DNA of 64,000 nt from Microbulbifer aggregans (GCF_001750105.1 NZ_CP014143.1:2318501-2382500), one strand, 5' to 3'. Shown: positions 37,042-48,546, counted from the first letter of the stretch. The notes: generated by a model from the letters alone, not told the origin. Translations and numbers: made by a program.

Positions 37042-37345
37042 GAGTAAAGTTGTTCCTCATCTGAACCGGTGGGTTGCCTGTTTCGACTAGTAGGTAGCGA
37101 TTGATTATCTCGTTCGCATTTCCGGATGGCGAGTGCGGATTCTATTTACTGGCCTATTCAGTATAGCCGGCGCGATAGTCGTTTCTTACGCGCAGCGGAT
37201 AGTGAGATCGAACTCGTTTCTGTACTGCCTGATAAAGGGGAGGAAGCAAGAAAAGGCGAGGGGCCAGTGAAGGGAGGCGCGGAAGCAAGTGGATAGCGGG
37301 ATGTTCTGCCCGGGGAAGCCCCGGGCAGTCTATGGCGGTTGCCGT
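37042..37345 (-). other. 304-bp intergenic region between fadH and the histidine phosphatase gene
   Basis: Both flanking genes are on the minus strand. The only structure I see is a perfect hairpin at 37306-37328. The rest shows no convincing promoter or small gene. Confidence 0.5.
37306..37328 (-). terminator. Hairpin after fadH, possible terminator without T-run
   Basis: A perfect 10-bp stem CTGCCCGGGG / CCCCGGGCAG around a three-base loop starts 18 bases after the fadH stop. The missing T-run makes it a weak candidate as an intrinsic terminator; it may protect the 3' end. Confidence 0.45.
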
Positions 37346-39436
<2,091 letters not shown>

Positions 39437-39525
39437 TCATCGATAGGTCCGGCAGAATAGCAGGGGCCATGAACTGCAGGCAGTGACCATAACGGTCGAA
39501 TTCTTTGGCCTTGCTTCGCGCACTC

Positions 39526-40428
39526 TCAGCGAACAAAGAGCTCCAGCAGCAGCTCCCGGACCCACTGGTTAGCGGGATCCCCGTCCTGATTGCGGTGCCA
39601 CAGCAGGTGCCAGTCCATCTGCGGGATCTGGAAGGGGAGCTCAAACAGGCGGGCGGGATATTGCCCTGCGAGGCTGGCGGGAACCGTCAGGGCCAGGTCG
39701 GTGCGCATGACGACCAGCGGTGCTACCCGGTAGTGCTGCACCCGCAACCTGATTGACCGGCGCCGCCCCTGTTTGTTGAGGGCGATATCCACGATGCCGG
39801 GGCCGGTACGGCGGCTGGAAACATGCACATGGCCGAGCGAAAGGTACTGGTCCAGGCTCAGCCGCTCCTCACCCGCCAGCGGGTGATCGGCGCGCAGCAT
39901 GCACAGGTAGCGGTCATTGAGTAGTCGCTGCTGGTGGAGTTGGGTAGCCGTCGCCAGCGGAACGTCCAGGCCGAAATCCAGCGTGTTTGCAGCCAGCTCT
40001 CGCACCAGCTGGTCCCGGGGCACGTAGTAAGACTCCACGCTGATCCCCGGTGCCCGTTGCTCCAGCTCCTCCAGCAGACGCGGTAATAGCAGCGTCTCTG
40101 CCATGTCGTTCATGGACAGTCGCAGGGTTTTGGTCGCGGTTGCCGGGGCAAATGAGGTCTGGGTGCTGAGGCTGCCATCGAGCAGGGCCAGTGCCTGCTG
40201 GACACGGGGCATGATGCTCTCGGTCAACGGTGTGGGGCTCATCCCCGTCGGAGTGCGGATAAACAGCTGGTCATCCAGGGTGCGCCGTAGCCTGGCGAGG
40301 GCATTGCTGACCGCAGGTTGAGTGATATGGAGTTGCTCGGCGGCTCGAGTCAGATTGCGCTGGCGATAAATGGCGTCCATCACCAGGAACAGGTTCATGT
40401 CGATCTGTTGTAGTTGCGTCCCGGCCAC
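39526..40428 (-). CDS. LysR family transcriptional regulator
   Basis: A 300-residue regulator. The helix-turn-helix occupies residues 10-65 (RNLTRAAEQLHITQPAVSNALARLRRTL), followed by a periplasmic-binding-protein-like effector domain. It is 149 bases upstream of fadH on the same strand and 200 bases from the divergent start of the acyl-CoA cluster, so either could be its target. It resembles NodD/LinR-type regulators in the FIRTPTGMSPT segment. Effector unknown. Confidence 0.9.
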   Translation of the reverse strand: MAGTQLQQIDMNLFLVMDAIYRQRNLTRAAEQLHITQPAVSNALARLRRTLDDQLFIRTPTGMSPTPLTESIMPRVQQALALLDGSLSTQTSFAPATATKTLRLSMNDMAETLLLPRLLEELEQRAPGISVESYYVPRDQLVRELAANTLDFGLDVPLATATQLHQQRLLNDRYLCMLRADHPLAGEERLSLDQYLSLGHVHVSSRRTGPGIVDIALNKQGRRRSIRLRVQHYRVAPLVVMRTDLALTVPASLAGQYPARLFELPFQIPQMDWHLLWHRNQDGDPANQWVRELLLELFVR

Positions 40429-40630
40429 GTGATTGCCTCTTCGTTTCTGCGTTCGTCTGTAGCAGCCTGCCCCCGAATTTCATGTCCCGGAGGGCGCTAT
40501 CTCGCTCGTCTTTCTAGTTACTTTCTATGCACACTGCTATCACCGTGATGAATGGTGGCATATTCGCATAATAAACTTTGATGATCTACTGGCGACCGGT
40601 AGGGTTGATAGCAGCAATGGAGGGAGCAGG

Positions 40631-41302
40631 GTGACTCAGTTTTTTACTGTCCGGCATGGCCAGGCCTCTTTCGGGGCAGATGACTACGATCGACTCTCGG
40701 AGCTGGGCTGGCGCCAGGCCCGCTGGCTGGGTGAGCACTGGCGTGCGGAGGGCGTGCAGTTTGACCGCATCCTGTGCGGCGACTTGCGGCGACATCGAGA
40801 GACGGCCCGGGGGATTTGCGAGGGGATGGGGCAAGATGGCGTTAGCCCACAACTGGTGCCGCAACTGAATGAATTTGATTTTCGCGGCCTGACAAGCCTG
40901 TTCGGCCAACACAAGCCGGATGCTGTCCCGGCAGAAGGCAGTCCGCGGGCCCATTACTACCGCTTTCTGAAGGGAGCCATGCTGGCATGGTCACGAGGAG
41001 AGATCGCACCGGAAGAAAGCTGGCAGGCCTTCGAGCAGCGGATCGATGAAGCCTTGTCGGTCATGGCCGACACGCCCCGGGGAAGCAGAACCCTGGTGGT
41101 GAGTTCTGGCGGGGCGATTGCCATGATGATTCGCCAGATTCTTGGTGCTCAGCCCGAGACTGTGACCCGGCTCAATATGCAGATCCGCAATACTGCGGTC
41201 ACACACCTCTTCGGCGGCGGTGGGGAATTCAGTCTGCACAGCTTTAATCACTTGCCGCATCTCGACTATGCAGAGCGCAGGGAATTTATCACTTACAGCT
41301 AA
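40631..41302 (+). CDS. Histidine phosphatase-fold protein heading the acyl-CoA cluster
   Basis: A 223-residue protein starting at GTG behind GGAGGGAGCAGG. The first catalytic histidine is there (VRHGQ, His9), with the conserved arginine in CGDLRRHRETA. The second catalytic histidine, expected in a VSHGG motif, is replaced by serine: VVSSGGAIAMM, Ser159. Either another residue acts as acid, or the protein is a weak phosphatase or a binding protein. It is the first of six co-directional genes; the gap to the acyl-CoA dehydrogenase is 82 bases. Because the cluster also encodes a kinase, a role on phosphorylated acyl intermediates is an attractive guess. Confidence 0.8.
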   Translation: MTQFFTVRHGQASFGADDYDRLSELGWRQARWLGEHWRAEGVQFDRILCGDLRRHRETARGICEGMGQDGVSPQLVPQLNEFDFRGLTSLFGQHKPDAVPAEGSPRAHYYRFLKGAMLAWSRGEIAPEESWQAFEQRIDEALSVMADTPRGSRTLVVSSGGAIAMMIRQILGAQPETVTRLNMQIRNTAVTHLFGGGGEFSLHSFNHLPHLDYAERREFITYS

Positions 41303-41384
41303 CCGGCTTATCCGGGCAATCCAAGCTGGTGTTTGCCCTGATTCAAATTTCGGACTGCCAGTTTTATAAAAAGGGGATTACACC

Positions 41385-42617
41385 GTGGATTTTGAATACT
41401 CAGATCGGGTCAAGCAGCTACTGGAGCGGCTGCGTGGATTTATGGATGAGCACGTTTATCCGGTGGAGAAAACCTTTCACGAACAGCTTCAGGAAGACCG
41501 TTGGGGCGAGCCGAAAATATTGCAGGAGCTCAAAGTGAAGGCCCGGGAAGCAGAGCTCTGGAACCTCTTCCTGCCGGATCCCCGTTTGGGTGCCGGGCTG
41601 ACCAATCTGGAATATGCCCCTCTGGCAGAGGAGATGGGGCGTGTGCTCTTTGCTTCGGAGATATTCAATTGCAGCGCTCCCGATACCGGCAATATGGAAG
41701 TGTTGACGCAATATGGCAGCCGGGAGCAGCAGGCGCAGTGGTTGCGGCCGCTGCTCGAGGGTGAAATCCGCTCTGCCTTTGCCATGACCGAGCCCAAAGT
41801 GGCCTCATCGGATGCGACCAATATCGAGACATCCATCGTGCGCGATGGAGACGACTATGTCATCAACGGTCACAAATTCTACATTAGCGGTGCCCTGAAC
41901 AGACGTTGCAAGATTTTTATTGTGATGGGCAAAACCGATGCAGAAAACCCCGATCGCTATCGTCAGCAATCACAGATTCTCGTACCTAGCGATGCACCCG
42001 GAGTGAACATCATCCGGCCGATGACTGTGTTCGGCTATGACGATGCCCCCGAAGGACATGCGGAAATCATTTTTGAGAATGTCCGCGTGCCGGCGGAAAA
42101 CCTCATCCTCGGCGAGGGCCGCGGCTTCGAAATTGCCCAGGGGCGTCTCGGGCCAGGTCGGATTCACCACTGCATGCGTCTTATCGGGCAGGCCCAGCGC
42201 GCCCTGGAAATGATGGCCAGTCGCTCGGAGGAGCGAATCGCTTTCGGGCGGCCTCTGAGCAAGCAGGGCTCTGTGCGCGAAGATATCGCCAAGTCCGCCT
42301 GTGAAATTGAACAGGCGAGGTTACTGACGCTGAAAGCGGCGGACCAGATGGACCGGCACGGCAACAAGGCGGCCAAGGACCTGATTGCCATGATCAAGAT
42401 CGTTGCGCCGCAGATGGCCTGCAATGTGATTGACCGGGCTATTCAGATACACGGTGCGGCGGGTCTTGGTCAGGACTTTGGCCTCGCCCAGCAATACGCC
42501 TATGCGCGCACCATCCGGCTGGCCGACGGGCCTGACCAGGTTCACATGATGCAGTTGGGGCGCAATCTGGCTGCGCGCTACCTCGCAGAATCCCAAGGGG
42601 GAAAGCATGACCACTGA
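41385..42617 (+). CDS. Acyl-CoA dehydrogenase, ACAD10/11-like
   Basis: A 410-residue flavoprotein. Standard acyl-CoA dehydrogenase blocks are present: [17 protein letters not shown] for FAD and substrate contact, [30 protein letters not shown], and the closing [12 protein letters not shown] and [10 protein letters not shown]. The last is typical of the ACAD10/ACAD11 group. The GTG start overlaps nothing; its stop overlaps the following kinase gene by 11 bases, so the two are coupled. In ACAD10/11 a kinase domain is fused to such a dehydrogenase and together they process 4-hydroxyacyl-CoA through a phosphorylated intermediate. That reaction is inferred here. Confidence 0.9.
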   Translation: MDFEYSDRVKQLLERLRGFMDEHVYPVEKTFHEQLQEDRWGEPKILQELKVKAREAELWNLFLPDPRLGAGLTNLEYAPLAEEMGRVLFASEIFNCSAPDTGNMEVLTQYGSREQQAQWLRPLLEGEIRSAFAMTEPKVASSDATNIETSIVRDGDDYVINGHKFYISGALNRRCKIFIVMGKTDAENPDRYRQQSQILVPSDAPGVNIIRPMTVFGYDDAPEGHAEIIFENVRVPAENLILGEGRGFEIAQGRLGPGRIHHCMRLIGQAQRALEMMASRSEERIAFGRPLSKQGSVREDIAKSACEIEQARLLTLKAADQMDRHGNKAAKDLIAMIKIVAPQMACNVIDRAIQIHGAAGLGQDFGLAQQYAYARTIRLADGPDQVHMMQLGRNLAARYLAESQGGKHDH

Positions 42618-43665
42618 CGTGACCAAGTCTCGAGCAGAAACGGTAGAGCAGTTACCCCTGGGTAAGCTCGCGAGTTACCTCGAAGATGTGATACCCGGTT
42701 TCCGCGGTCCGCTTCAGGTGAGCAAGTTTTCCGGGGGACAATCAAACCCCACCTTCAAACTGGAGACGGGTTCCGGCGTCTACGTGTTGCGGCGGCAACC
42801 CCCGGGGAAACTGCTCAAGTCTGCCCATGCGGTGGATCGGGAATTCCGGGTCATGCATGCGCTTGCCAATACCGACGTGCCGGTGCCGCGTGTGATACAC
42901 CTTTGCGAGGATCGCGACATACTGGGCTCCCTTTTTTACGTAATGGAATATTGCGAGGGGCGTATTTTCTGGGACGCCTCGCTGCCGGAGGTGGACAACC
43001 AGCAGCGCGCAGCCATCTACGATGAGATGAACCGTGTATTGGCTGCTTTACACAGTGTCGATGTGGATGCCGTCGGGCTCGCAGACTTCGGCAGGCCGGG
43101 AAATTATTTCGAGCGCCAGTTCGAGCGCTGGAGTGGTCAGTATCGGGCCAGTGAACTGGAGGCAATTCCGCCAATGGACGCGCTGATCCATTGGCTTGGG
43201 CAGCATTTGCCGGAGGACGATGGGCGTGTGGCGCTGGTGCATGGTGACTATCGCCTGGACAACATGATATTTCACCCGCAGGAACCGCGGGCCATTGCCT
43301 TGCTCGACTGGGAGCTGTCGACGCTCGGCCATCCATTCGCAGACCTGGCCTACCAGTGTATGCAGCTCCGAATGCCGAAAAGTGGCGATAAAATGGCCGG
43401 ACTCATGGGTGTGGATCGCGCGAAGCTATCCATTCCATCTGAGAAAGAATACATCGCCCGCTACTGTGCTCGCTGCGGAATAGAACGTATCGATAACTGG
43501 GCATTTTACCTCGCATTCAGCTTTTTCCGGCTGGCGGCCATCATCCAGGGGGTGGCGAAACGCGCTCGCGATGGTAACGCCTCCAGTCGCAGCGCAGCAA
43601 AACTGGGAGCTCTGGTCGACCCGGTGGCCCGCTTTGCGCTCGATGTCATCGAAAAGGAATATTAA
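42607..43665 (+). CDS. APH-fold phosphotransferase, ACAD11 N-domain / LvaA-like kinase
   Basis: A 352-residue kinase of the aminoglycoside phosphotransferase fold. A glycine-rich SGGQSNPTF loop is followed by the catalytic block VHGDYRLDN (Asp214, Asn219) and the metal-binding LLDWE (Asp234). The C-terminus [18 protein letters not shown] is typical of the subfamily paired with acyl-CoA dehydrogenases, not of antibiotic resistance. Likely substrate is the hydroxyl group of a hydroxyacyl-CoA, by analogy with human ACAD10/11 and Pseudomonas LvaA. It overlaps the dehydrogenase gene by 11 bases. Confidence 0.88.
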   Translation: MTTDVTKSRAETVEQLPLGKLASYLEDVIPGFRGPLQVSKFSGGQSNPTFKLETGSGVYVLRRQPPGKLLKSAHAVDREFRVMHALANTDVPVPRVIHLCEDRDILGSLFYVMEYCEGRIFWDASLPEVDNQQRAAIYDEMNRVLAALHSVDVDAVGLADFGRPGNYFERQFERWSGQYRASELEAIPPMDALIHWLGQHLPEDDGRVALVHGDYRLDNMIFHPQEPRAIALLDWELSTLGHPFADLAYQCMQLRMPKSGDKMAGLMGVDRAKLSIPSEKEYIARYCARCGIERIDNWAFYLAFSFFRLAAIIQGVAKRARDGNASSRSAAKLGALVDPVARFALDVIEKEY

Positions 43666-43732
43666 TTGTACTACCCCGGATTCCAGGGGCTCTCACCAAA
43701 CACATAGATAAGAACGTAAATGCGAGGAACTC

Positions 43733-44509
43733 ATGGCGACAGAACTTTTTAATCTGACGGGAAAGGTGGCATTGGTAACCGGTGCCAGTCGCGGTATTGG
43801 AGCCGCAATCGCACGATTGCTTGCCGAGCAGGGAGCTCAGGTTATTGTTTCCAGTCGCAAGATCGAAGGCTGCCAGGCCGTGGCCGACGCCATCGTGGAT
43901 GCCGGTGGCAAGGCGGAACCCCTTGCCTGTCATATTGGCAGCATGGAGGAGATCGGCAAAACTTTCGGTCATATCCGTGAGAAATATGGCCGTCTCGATA
44001 TTCTCGTGAACAACGCGGCCACCAATCCGTACTTTGGCCATATTCTCGACACGGATCTCGGTGCCTTTGAAAAAACCGTCGACGTCAACATCCGCGGCTA
44101 CTTTTACATGTCGGTGGAAGCCGGCAAACTGATGCGGGAGCAGGGTGGTGGCTGTATCGTCAATACAGCCTCGATCAATGCTCTGCAGCCCGGCGTCGGC
44201 CAGGGAATTTACTCCATTACCAAGGCCGCTGTGGTCAATATGACCAAGGCGTTTGCCAAGGAGTGCGCACCGTTCAATATTCGCGTCAATGCCTTGTTGC
44301 CCGGATTGACGCGCACCAACTTTGCCGGTGCACTGTTTGCCGACGAAGGTATCTACAAGACAGCCATTGACCACATCCCCATGCACCGCCATGCCGAGCC
44401 GGAGGAAATGGCTGGAACCGTACTGTACCTCGTGTCGGATGCATCCAGTTATACCACCGGTGAATGCGTAGTGGTGGACGGCGGTATGACTGCCTGTGGA
44501 GGGATTTGA
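43733..44509 (+). CDS. SDR family oxidoreductase (first of two)
   Basis: A 258-residue short-chain dehydrogenase. The nucleotide-binding TGASRGIG starts at residue 16, NNAATN follows, and the catalytic pair is Tyr160-x3-Lys164 (YSITK). SSRK after the second strand suggests NADP binding. It ends with the usual TGECVVVDGG. It probably oxidises or reduces a hydroxyacyl or ketoacyl intermediate of the cluster's pathway. One base separates it from the second SDR. Confidence 0.92.
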   Translation: MATELFNLTGKVALVTGASRGIGAAIARLLAEQGAQVIVSSRKIEGCQAVADAIVDAGGKAEPLACHIGSMEEIGKTFGHIREKYGRLDILVNNAATNPYFGHILDTDLGAFEKTVDVNIRGYFYMSVEAGKLMREQGGGCIVNTASINALQPGVGQGIYSITKAAVVNMTKAFAKECAPFNIRVNALLPGLTRTNFAGALFADEGIYKTAIDHIPMHRHAEPEEMAGTVLYLVSDASSYTTGECVVVDGGMTACGGI

Positions 44510-44510
44510 G

Positions 44511-45296
44511 ATGGCTGCTGATGCGATGCTCGATTTTAGTGGCAAAGTGGCGCTGATCACCGGCGCCGCCAGCGGACTCGGGGCAGCCCTGGCACAGGAG
44601 CTGGGTAGGCGTGGTGCACGCCTCGTGCTCGGGGATATCAACACGGCAAGCCTGGAAGGGCTGGCAGATGAGCTTGGCGGACAAGGGGTAGAGGTAGCGA
44701 CACGACATTGCGATGTCGCTCGCGAATCGGATTGCGAGGCCATGGTGGCACTGGCCCTGGAGCGCTTCGGGAGTCTCGATATCGCGGTCAACAACGCTGG
44801 TGTTGCTCCGCCGATGATGTCGCTGGAAGAAACCGATGAGGCAGAGCTGGACCGTCAGTACAACGTCAATCAGAAGGGCGTATTCTTTGGGCTGAGGCAT
44901 CAGCTGCCGGTGATGAAAGCGGCTCGAAATGGAGTGATTCTCAATGTTTCCTCCATGGCGGGGTTGGGTGGGGCGCCAAAGATCGCTTCTTATGCGGCCG
45001 CGAAACATGCGGTGATTGGCCTCACGAAAACCGCTGCGATCGAGGCGGCATCACGTGGTGTCCGCGTCAATGCCATTTGTCCCTTCTTTACCATGACACC
45101 GATGGTCACCGGGATAGAAACGCCTGATGGGGTGAGTGCTGAGGAATTTCAGGCATTCCTGGCTTCGGCTTGCCCGATGAAGCGCCTGGCAGATACTGCA
45201 GAAGTGGTTTCAGCGATGTTGATGCTGCTCTCGCCGGCGATGACCTACGTCACTGGTCAAGCACTGGCGGTAGATGGTGGTGTTTCCGCATATTAG
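44511..45296 (+). CDS. SDR family oxidoreductase (second of two)
   Basis: A 261-residue short-chain dehydrogenase starting at 44511 behind GGAGGGA, one base after the first SDR. TGAASGLG binds the dinucleotide; the aspartate in GDINTAS after the second strand suggests NAD preference, unlike its neighbour; NNAGV and Tyr161-x3-Lys165 (YAAAK) complete the active site. Two SDRs with different likely cofactors in one operon fit successive oxidation and reduction of a side-chain hydroxyl. Substrate not known. Confidence 0.92.
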   Translation: MAADAMLDFSGKVALITGAASGLGAALAQELGRRGARLVLGDINTASLEGLADELGGQGVEVATRHCDVARESDCEAMVALALERFGSLDIAVNNAGVAPPMMSLEETDEAELDRQYNVNQKGVFFGLRHQLPVMKAARNGVILNVSSMAGLGGAPKIASYAAAKHAVIGLTKTAAIEAASRGVRVNAICPFFTMTPMVTGIETPDGVSAEEFQAFLASACPMKRLADTAEVVSAMLMLLSPAMTYVTGQALAVDGGVSAY

Positions 45297-45381
45297 GGGG
45301 CTGGCGGGATATCAGTGGGCCGTTGGTTTTACGGTGGGTGAAAAGGCACTATAAAGATAATCCACGGAAAGAGGATTTAGC

Positions 45382-45840
45382 ATGTCGACAGTCATCCCCA
45401 AGGATAAGCTGGCGGACTTTATCGGTGTCGAGCTTGAGCCAACGGAATGGTTCAAGATTGATCAGGCACGAATCCATGCCTTTGCGGACTGCACGCTCGA
45501 TCATCAATTTATTCATGTAGATCCCAGGGCTGCGAGCCAGACTCCTCTTGGCAGTACTGTGGCCCATGGATTTCTAAGCCTTTCGTTGCTTTCCCACTTT
45601 GCCGAGCAAATGGGGGTTTCCATTGAGGGGACCCATATGGCAATGAATTATGGCCTCGACAGAGTCCGCTTTATTTCTCCCGTTAAGGTAAACAGCCGCG
45701 TTCGCGTGGTGGCGACGGTGCTGGATATTCTGGAGAAGAGCTCGGGTCAATATCTCGTCACCTTGCAGATGACGATGGAGATCGAGGGCGAGTCGAAGCC
45801 CGCCCTGATCGCCGAGTGGCTGATCATGCAGTTTGTCTAG
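45382..45840 (+). CDS. MaoC family (R)-specific enoyl-CoA hydratase-like protein
   Basis: A 152-residue single hot-dog domain of the MaoC/NodN type. The catalytic Asp40 and His45 are in LDHQFIHVDP, with the serine/threonine and glycine of GSTVAHGFLSLSLL forming the oxyanion part. It would hydrate or dehydrate a 2-enoyl-CoA. It is the last gene of the cluster, 85 bases after the second SDR, consistent with feeding the cluster's product to beta-oxidation. Confidence 0.92.
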   Translation: MSTVIPKDKLADFIGVELEPTEWFKIDQARIHAFADCTLDHQFIHVDPRAASQTPLGSTVAHGFLSLSLLSHFAEQMGVSIEGTHMAMNYGLDRVRFISPVKVNSRVRVVATVLDILEKSSGQYLVTLQMTMEIEGESKPALIAEWLIMQFV

Positions 45841-45885
45841 GCTCCTGGCGCCAGTGGCACTTTACAATGCCCCTGGCGCTAGCAT

Positions 45886-46344
45886 TTAGCGGGCTTGTAG
45901 TATCCGGCAGTGGCTGCGAGCCTCCCGGGCCAGATCCCCCGGTAGTTTCTTAGACGACAGGCCGCGTTGTTGTTCTCGCCACTGAGAACAGAGCTCGACG
46001 TGACTGCCGGATTCCACCGTATGGCGTAATTCATACCACGGGTCTGTTTTGGCAAGTGCCTCTTTTGCATAGTCCTGCCAGTTGACCAGAGCTGACCTCT
46101 CCCCAACTGTGGACCCGGGTGTTGACTTACCTGCTGGTGTCAGTGCCCCGAGATATTGCGCCGGATGAATGAGCAACACGGCGATGGCCAATGCCGCGCA
46201 GCCACTGGCAGCCTTCGATACCCAGGGCTGATTTTTTCGGGAGGCCTTGAAAGATCGGGCCCGTTTCAGGATTTGCTCATCCAGGACAGACGGAGATTCA
46301 ATCACAGCAGCCGCTAGCTGATAGTCTCGCTCGCAGACGCTCAT
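45886..46344 (-). CDS. Single-helix membrane protein, probable partner (anti-sigma) of the adjacent sigma factor
   Basis: A 152-residue protein that I do not recognise. The start at 46344 overlaps the stop of the sigma gene by four bases (ATGA). About 43 polar residues are followed by one transmembrane helix (about 44-66) and a C-terminal part with two cysteines (VELCSQW and SHCRIL). Cytoplasmic head, one helix and periplasmic tail, coupled to a sigma factor, is the layout of an anti-sigma factor, but no zinc-binding or ASD motif is visible. The function is inferred from layout only. Confidence 0.6.
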   Translation of the reverse strand: MSVCERDYQLAAAVIESPSVLDEQILKRARSFKASRKNQPWVSKAASGCAALAIAVLLIHPAQYLGALTPAGKSTPGSTVGERSALVNWQDYAKEALAKTDPWYELRHTVESGSHVELCSQWREQQRGLSSKKLPGDLAREARSHCRILQAR

Positions 46345-46895
46345 AACCTCACCTCTTCTACTTGCCAGGGCTGGCGTTCTGGTCCATGTAAAATTTCGCG
46401 TAACTGTTCCTTTCCCTGCTGATATAACGCCCGGCACTTTTTGAGCGAAATTCGCTCTATATCGGCAACAGTTGCCAGCGGAAGCCGGCATTCCATATGC
46501 AGGAGTAAAATGTTGCGTTCTATCCGCGGTAGCTGCTGCATGGCCGCAAGAACAGTGTTTGACTCCACTGCAGGAGCTTGCTCAGCAGTTGGTAGAGTTT
46601 TCGGCTCTGTGTCCTCCTGGTTGCCGCTGGTGTCCAAACTAAGCAGTTGGCTAGCGCGGATGAAAAGCCAGTTTCTCAACAGGCGGCCGCAAAGTTCTGG
46701 AGGTCGTTCCAGCAGGCTTTGCCAGAGCTGCTCCACTATCGAAGCGGCGGCGGGAAAGTTCATCTGCGCGCAATAGCGGTACAGGCTGTCTTTGTGGCGG
46801 CTGTAGAGCAGCCGGAAAGCCCGAAGGTTGCGCGTTGAATGGTAGTAATCAAGCAGAGCTTCGTCAGAGAGGTTCTGAAACGCATTCCTGGTCAA
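46341..46895 (-). CDS. Divergent sigma-70 family (ECF-like) sigma factor
   Basis: A 184-residue protein with sigma region 2 at about residues 10-75 (LLDYYHSTRNLRAFRLLYSRHKDSLYRYC) and region 4 at about 118-165 (LPRIERNILLLHMECRLPLATVADIERIS). The start is TTG at 46895 behind a clean GGAGG site; an ATG ten bases on is out of frame. Region 2 lacks the usual aromatic DExFQ-type core, so the protein is a distant member. It is coupled to the membrane protein that follows. Targets are unknown. Confidence 0.7.
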   Translation of the reverse strand: MTRNAFQNLSDEALLDYYHSTRNLRAFRLLYSRHKDSLYRYCAQMNFPAAASIVEQLWQSLLERPPELCGRLLRNWLFIRASQLLSLDTSGNQEDTEPKTLPTAEQAPAVESNTVLAAMQQLPRIERNILLLHMECRLPLATVADIERISLKKCRALYQQGKEQLREILHGPERQPWQVEEVRL

Positions 46896-47055
46896 GCTAT
46901 CGCGCCTCCGTGCGCAAAGGTTAACGGCTCGAGCTGCGTTGCTACGGGACCTACCTCCAATGGCCCTCTCACTTCACAGTGGTTTGTTTGTCTCATCCAG
47001 AGTCAGACAGATCACCCGAGAGGGAACAGCCCCTCTACGTACATCAAGTCTTCGT

Positions 47056-47325
47056 TCAGCGGTGTGACTTTTTGTCGCGGCCATCCTTGACCGTCTCACC
47101 CTTGACCACCTTCTCTTCAGTTCGCTCTGCCGGAGTCGCCTTTTGACGGGCCAGGTAAATCGTGAACAGGCCCAAGAGAATTTCGTCGACGAAAGGTACC
47201 GGATCGATGATGAACAGGTTGATGAGAAATAGCGCGAAAATCCACTTAAAGAGGCGCGGCCTTTCCAGTTTTTCTGCGTAGCTGAGAAACCAGCCAACCA
47301 GGGCACTGGGTAGCACTCTTTTCAT
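47056..47325 (-). CDS. Small membrane protein, DUF6116-like
   Basis: An 89-residue protein with one or two hydrophobic segments (about residues 26-60, including FKWIFALFLINLFIIDPVPFVDEILLGLFTIYLA) and a basic, Lys/Glu-rich tail. The RPRLFKWI and DPVPFVDEI segments match a family of short proteobacterial proteins of unknown function. Stands alone. Confidence 0.7.
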   Translation of the reverse strand: MKRVLPSALVGWFLSYAEKLERPRLFKWIFALFLINLFIIDPVPFVDEILLGLFTIYLARQKATPAERTEEKVVKGETVKDGRDKKSHR

Positions 47326-47462
47326 CTAACGGCTCTTTCCTCTGGTCAGAGGAGTATAGTTGCTGGGTTGACTTGGGCCGCGGGGGAGAAGTGCGGGGCG
47401 ACGCCAGATTTCCTGACCGGTACGTATTTTCAGTTTGCCGATTTTCTCCTACCCCCTCTGGA

Positions 47463-48545
47463 TCAGGCGGAGTGCCGGCCTTCCAGCTCAAGAGGCAGCA
47501 ATAATTGCTCTGGTCCTTCTTCGGCGCGCAGATCCTTGAGTTTTACTCCGACTCCAAGCAGGCGGATGGGACCCTGGCGTCGCTCCCAACTCTGTCGCAG
47601 CAGTTGCTTGAATTCGGAGATACGGCTGGACTGGCTGGCCCGCTCCTGGGTGCTGGTGGAAAAGTCGGCATATTTGACCTTCACCGAAGCGCCGCTGATC
47701 CGGTAGCGGTCGCTCAGGCTTTCCAGTCGCTCCTGCAAGCGACCGTACAGGAAGGGTAGCTGCTCCTCCCAGTCGCTAATATCTGCGAGGTCCTCGGTAA
47801 AAGTACGCTCGACACTGACACTTTTTCGGGAGCCATCGCCATTCACCGGTCGGTCGTCATCGCCCCGGCACAACTGGTATAGGCGGTTGCCGAACTTGCC
47901 GTACCGCTGGATCAGCTCGACCTGGGAGAAATTGCGCAGATCAGCACAGGTTCTTATGCCTTCCCGCTGCATTTTTTCTGCAGTGACCCGCCCGACGCCA
48001 TGGATTTTGGCAACCGGGAGTCTGAGTACGAACTCCTCGACTGCTTCGGGCGGGATGACCGTAAGGCCATCCGGCTTGCGCCAGTCGCTGGCGATTTTGG
48101 CCAGAAATTTGTTTGGTGCCACGCCTGCCGAGATTGTGATACCCAGCTGGTCGCTGACCCGCGCACGGATCTCCTCAGCCATCAGGGTGGCGCTGCCGTG
48201 GCACAAGCTGCTGTCTGAGACGTCGATGTATGCCTCATCCAGCGAAAGGGGTTCTATCCTGTCGCTGTATTCGAGAAAGATCTGGCGGATCTCAGCACTG
48301 ACCTCCCGGTATTTCTTCATGTTACCGGGTACTACAATCAGGTCAGGGCAGAGTCTCTTCGCATGCGCAGTCGGCATGGCCGAACGAACCCCGTAACTAC
48401 GCGCCTCGTAGTTACAGGTGGAAATGACGCCGCGTCGGTCACTGCTGCCCCCCACTGCCAGCGGGCGACCGCGCAAATTCGGGTCGTCGCGCATTTCGAC
48501 CGATGCGTAGAAACAGTCGCAGTCGCAGTGGATGATCTTCCTCAT
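47463..48545 (-). CDS. dinB: DNA polymerase IV
   Basis: A 360-residue Y-family translesion polymerase. Catalytic residues are Asp8 (HCDCDCFYASVE), and Asp103-Glu104 (SLDEAYID); the SGVAPNKFLAKIASD-type palm and little-finger domains follow, and the C-terminus has a QLLLPL segment suited to beta-clamp binding. Length matches E. coli Pol IV (351). A LexA box sits directly in front of the start codon, so it is an SOS gene. There is no ribosome binding site. Confidence 0.97.
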   Translation of the reverse strand: MRKIIHCDCDCFYASVEMRDDPNLRGRPLAVGGSSDRRGVISTCNYEARSYGVRSAMPTAHAKRLCPDLIVVPGNMKKYREVSAEIRQIFLEYSDRIEPLSLDEAYIDVSDSSLCHGSATLMAEEIRARVSDQLGITISAGVAPNKFLAKIASDWRKPDGLTVIPPEAVEEFVLRLPVAKIHGVGRVTAEKMQREGIRTCADLRNFSQVELIQRYGKFGNRLYQLCRGDDDRPVNGDGSRKSVSVERTFTEDLADISDWEEQLPFLYGRLQERLESLSDRYRISGASVKVKYADFSTSTQERASQSSRISEFKQLLRQSWERRQGPIRLLGVGVKLKDLRAEEGPEQLLLPLELEGRHSA

Positions 48546-48546
48546 G

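Noticed and set aside
42607..43665. Antibiotic (aminoglycoside) resistance kinase
   Set aside because: The fold is shared, but overlap with an acyl-CoA dehydrogenase and the subfamily C-terminus point to acyl-CoA metabolism.
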